Shown: piece by piece, positions 39,763-40,322 of the stretch
How positions within the stretch are numbered: position 1 is the first letter of the stretch
Layout of the letters: each line of letters starts with the position of its first letter
DNA from: Frigoribacterium sp. MEB024
Lineage (GTDB): Bacteria; Actinomycetota; Actinomycetes; Actinomycetales; Microbacteriaceae
NCBI RefSeq assembly: GCF_000878135.1
Contig: NZ_JXQZ01000064.1
Location: 1 to 40,322 of the forward strand
Length of the DNA: 40,322 nucleotides
Reading direction: 5' to 3'
Program-made: the position numbers and the translations under genes
Notes under the pieces: model-generated
Told to the model about the DNA's origin: nothing
Seen by the model: the letters and a program-made list of their open reading frames with translations, nothing else
Database searches by the model: none

Positions 39763-40322
39763 CCGGCGGCCGGGCGATCGCGGTCGTCGTCGCGGTGCTC
39801 GTCGCCACCGGCGGCGTCCTGTCGGCCGCGGCTTCCGCCACGGCCGCCGCCGCGCCCCGCCTGATGGTCAGCGGTGACGGCGAGCACTGGCAGGGCCGCC
39901 TCGACTCGGCGCTGTTCGGCGACGACCTGCGGCTCGTCCCCGGGGCGAGCACGACGGGCACCTTCTGGGTGAAGAACCTCTCGAGCGAGCCGGCCGCGCT
40001 CAGCGCCCGCCTCGTCGACGTCACGACCTCGTCGCCCGCCTTCGCCGAGGCGGTCACGGTCAGCTCGCACTCCGACCTCGACGTCGGCGACCTGCCGCCC
40101 GTCACCCTGGCCGGTGACGGCTGCACCCCCGTGCTCGCGCCCGTCCGGCTCGCCGCGGGGCAGGAGGTGCCGGTCACCGTCTCGGTCGCCCTGGACGGTT
40201 CCGCCGCCGACGGCACCGGCGACCAGACCCTCGACTTCGGCGTGCTCGTCACGCTCACCGGCCTGGCCGGGGCGGCCGTGCCGGCGGGCTGCGCGTCGGC
40301 CGGGTCCGCCGGTGCGGCGGAC
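39759..40322 (+). CDS. Exported protein of TasA-like locus (3' end beyond window)
   Basis: An open frame of 188 codons to the window edge. A signal peptide (GGRAIAVVVAVLVATGG...SATAAAA) is followed by a beta-rich extracellular domain with FWVKNLSSEPAALSARLVDV and paired cysteines. It lacks the ALW motif, so it may be exported by the ordinary signal peptidase. GTG 39759 overlaps the previous stop (GTGA); a GTG at 39753 in the same frame is an alternative. A SipW-type peptidase and further structural proteins would be expected just beyond (inference). Confidence 0.75.
   Translation, partial: MTGGRAIAVVVAVLVATGGVLSAAASATAAAAPRLMVSGDGEHWQGRLDSALFGDDLRLVPGASTTGTFWVKNLSSEPAALSARLVDVTTSSPAFAEAVTVSSHSDLDVGDLPPVTLAGDGCTPVLAPVRLAAGQEVPVTVSVALDGSAADGTGDQTLDFGVLVTLTGLAGAAVPAGCASAGSAGAAD

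Noticed and set aside
1-40322. CRISPR arrays, tRNA or rRNA genes, transposases
   Set aside because: No regularly spaced repeats, cloverleaf-type sequences, rRNA segments or transposase motifs were seen.

Overview
The window is about 40 kb of high-GC DNA with dense genes, strong G/C preference at codon third positions, frequent GTG starts and many ATGA/GTGA stop-start overlaps. The gene order rpsP–KH protein–rimM–trmD … rplS–lepB–rnhB–DUF2469–UPF0102–yifB–dprA–xerC … rpsB–tsf–pyrH–frr–cdsA is the actinobacterial chromosomal housekeeping arrangement. With GlgE and the alternate-type signal peptide proteins, it points to an actinomycete of the order Micrococcales, most likely Microbacteriaceae (inference; no rRNA is present to confirm it). 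No phage, plasmid, transposase, CRISPR array, tRNA or rRNA is visible.

Layout. 1-1.1 kb: a TerC-family membrane protein cut by the window edge, under a yybP-ykoY type (Mn2+) riboswitch. 1.2-5.5 kb: the two SRP GTPases ftsY and ffh flank the convergent lipA/lipB lipoate genes. 5.6-6.7 kb: a YbdK-type carboxylate-amine ligase. 7-12.8 kb: the S16/RimM/TrmD/L19 group, interrupted by map (opposite strand) and an unknown membrane protein, followed by lepB, rnhB and DUF2469. 13-17.7 kb: UPF0102, YifB, DprA, XerC and a divergent M23-like exported protein. 17.8-19.3 kb: a sugar-porter transporter. 19.4-24 kb: rpsB with a heavily structured leader, tsf, pyrH, frr, cdsA. 24-26.6 kb: a DivIVA-motif protein, an exported lysozyme-like protein, a small Cys/His protein and an alpha/beta hydrolase. 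26.7-29.7 kb (minus): an AI-2E family exporter and a DivIVA/Scy-like giant coiled coil. 29.9-32.7 kb: a membrane protein with an internal lipobox, coupled to a thioredoxin-TPR protein. 32.8-37.1 kb (minus): glgE-glgB, the GlgE alpha-glucan pathway. 37.5 kb to the end: at least four exported proteins in a row, three with the actinobacterial alternate-type (SipW/TasA-like) signal peptide. They look like a surface-fibre or matrix locus that continues past the window.

Points that ordinary annotation would miss: an 11-mer (CGCGCCTCCTG) found at eight places including both arms of the ftsY terminator; a chain of five perfect hairpins in the rpsB leader; many apparently leaderless starts; a 14-codon leaderless ORF that ends on the xerC start codon; 26 unbroken 11-residue repeats in the coiled coil; an internal lipobox that could split one membrane protein into two; and the TasA-like locus with a G-tract inverted repeat upstream.
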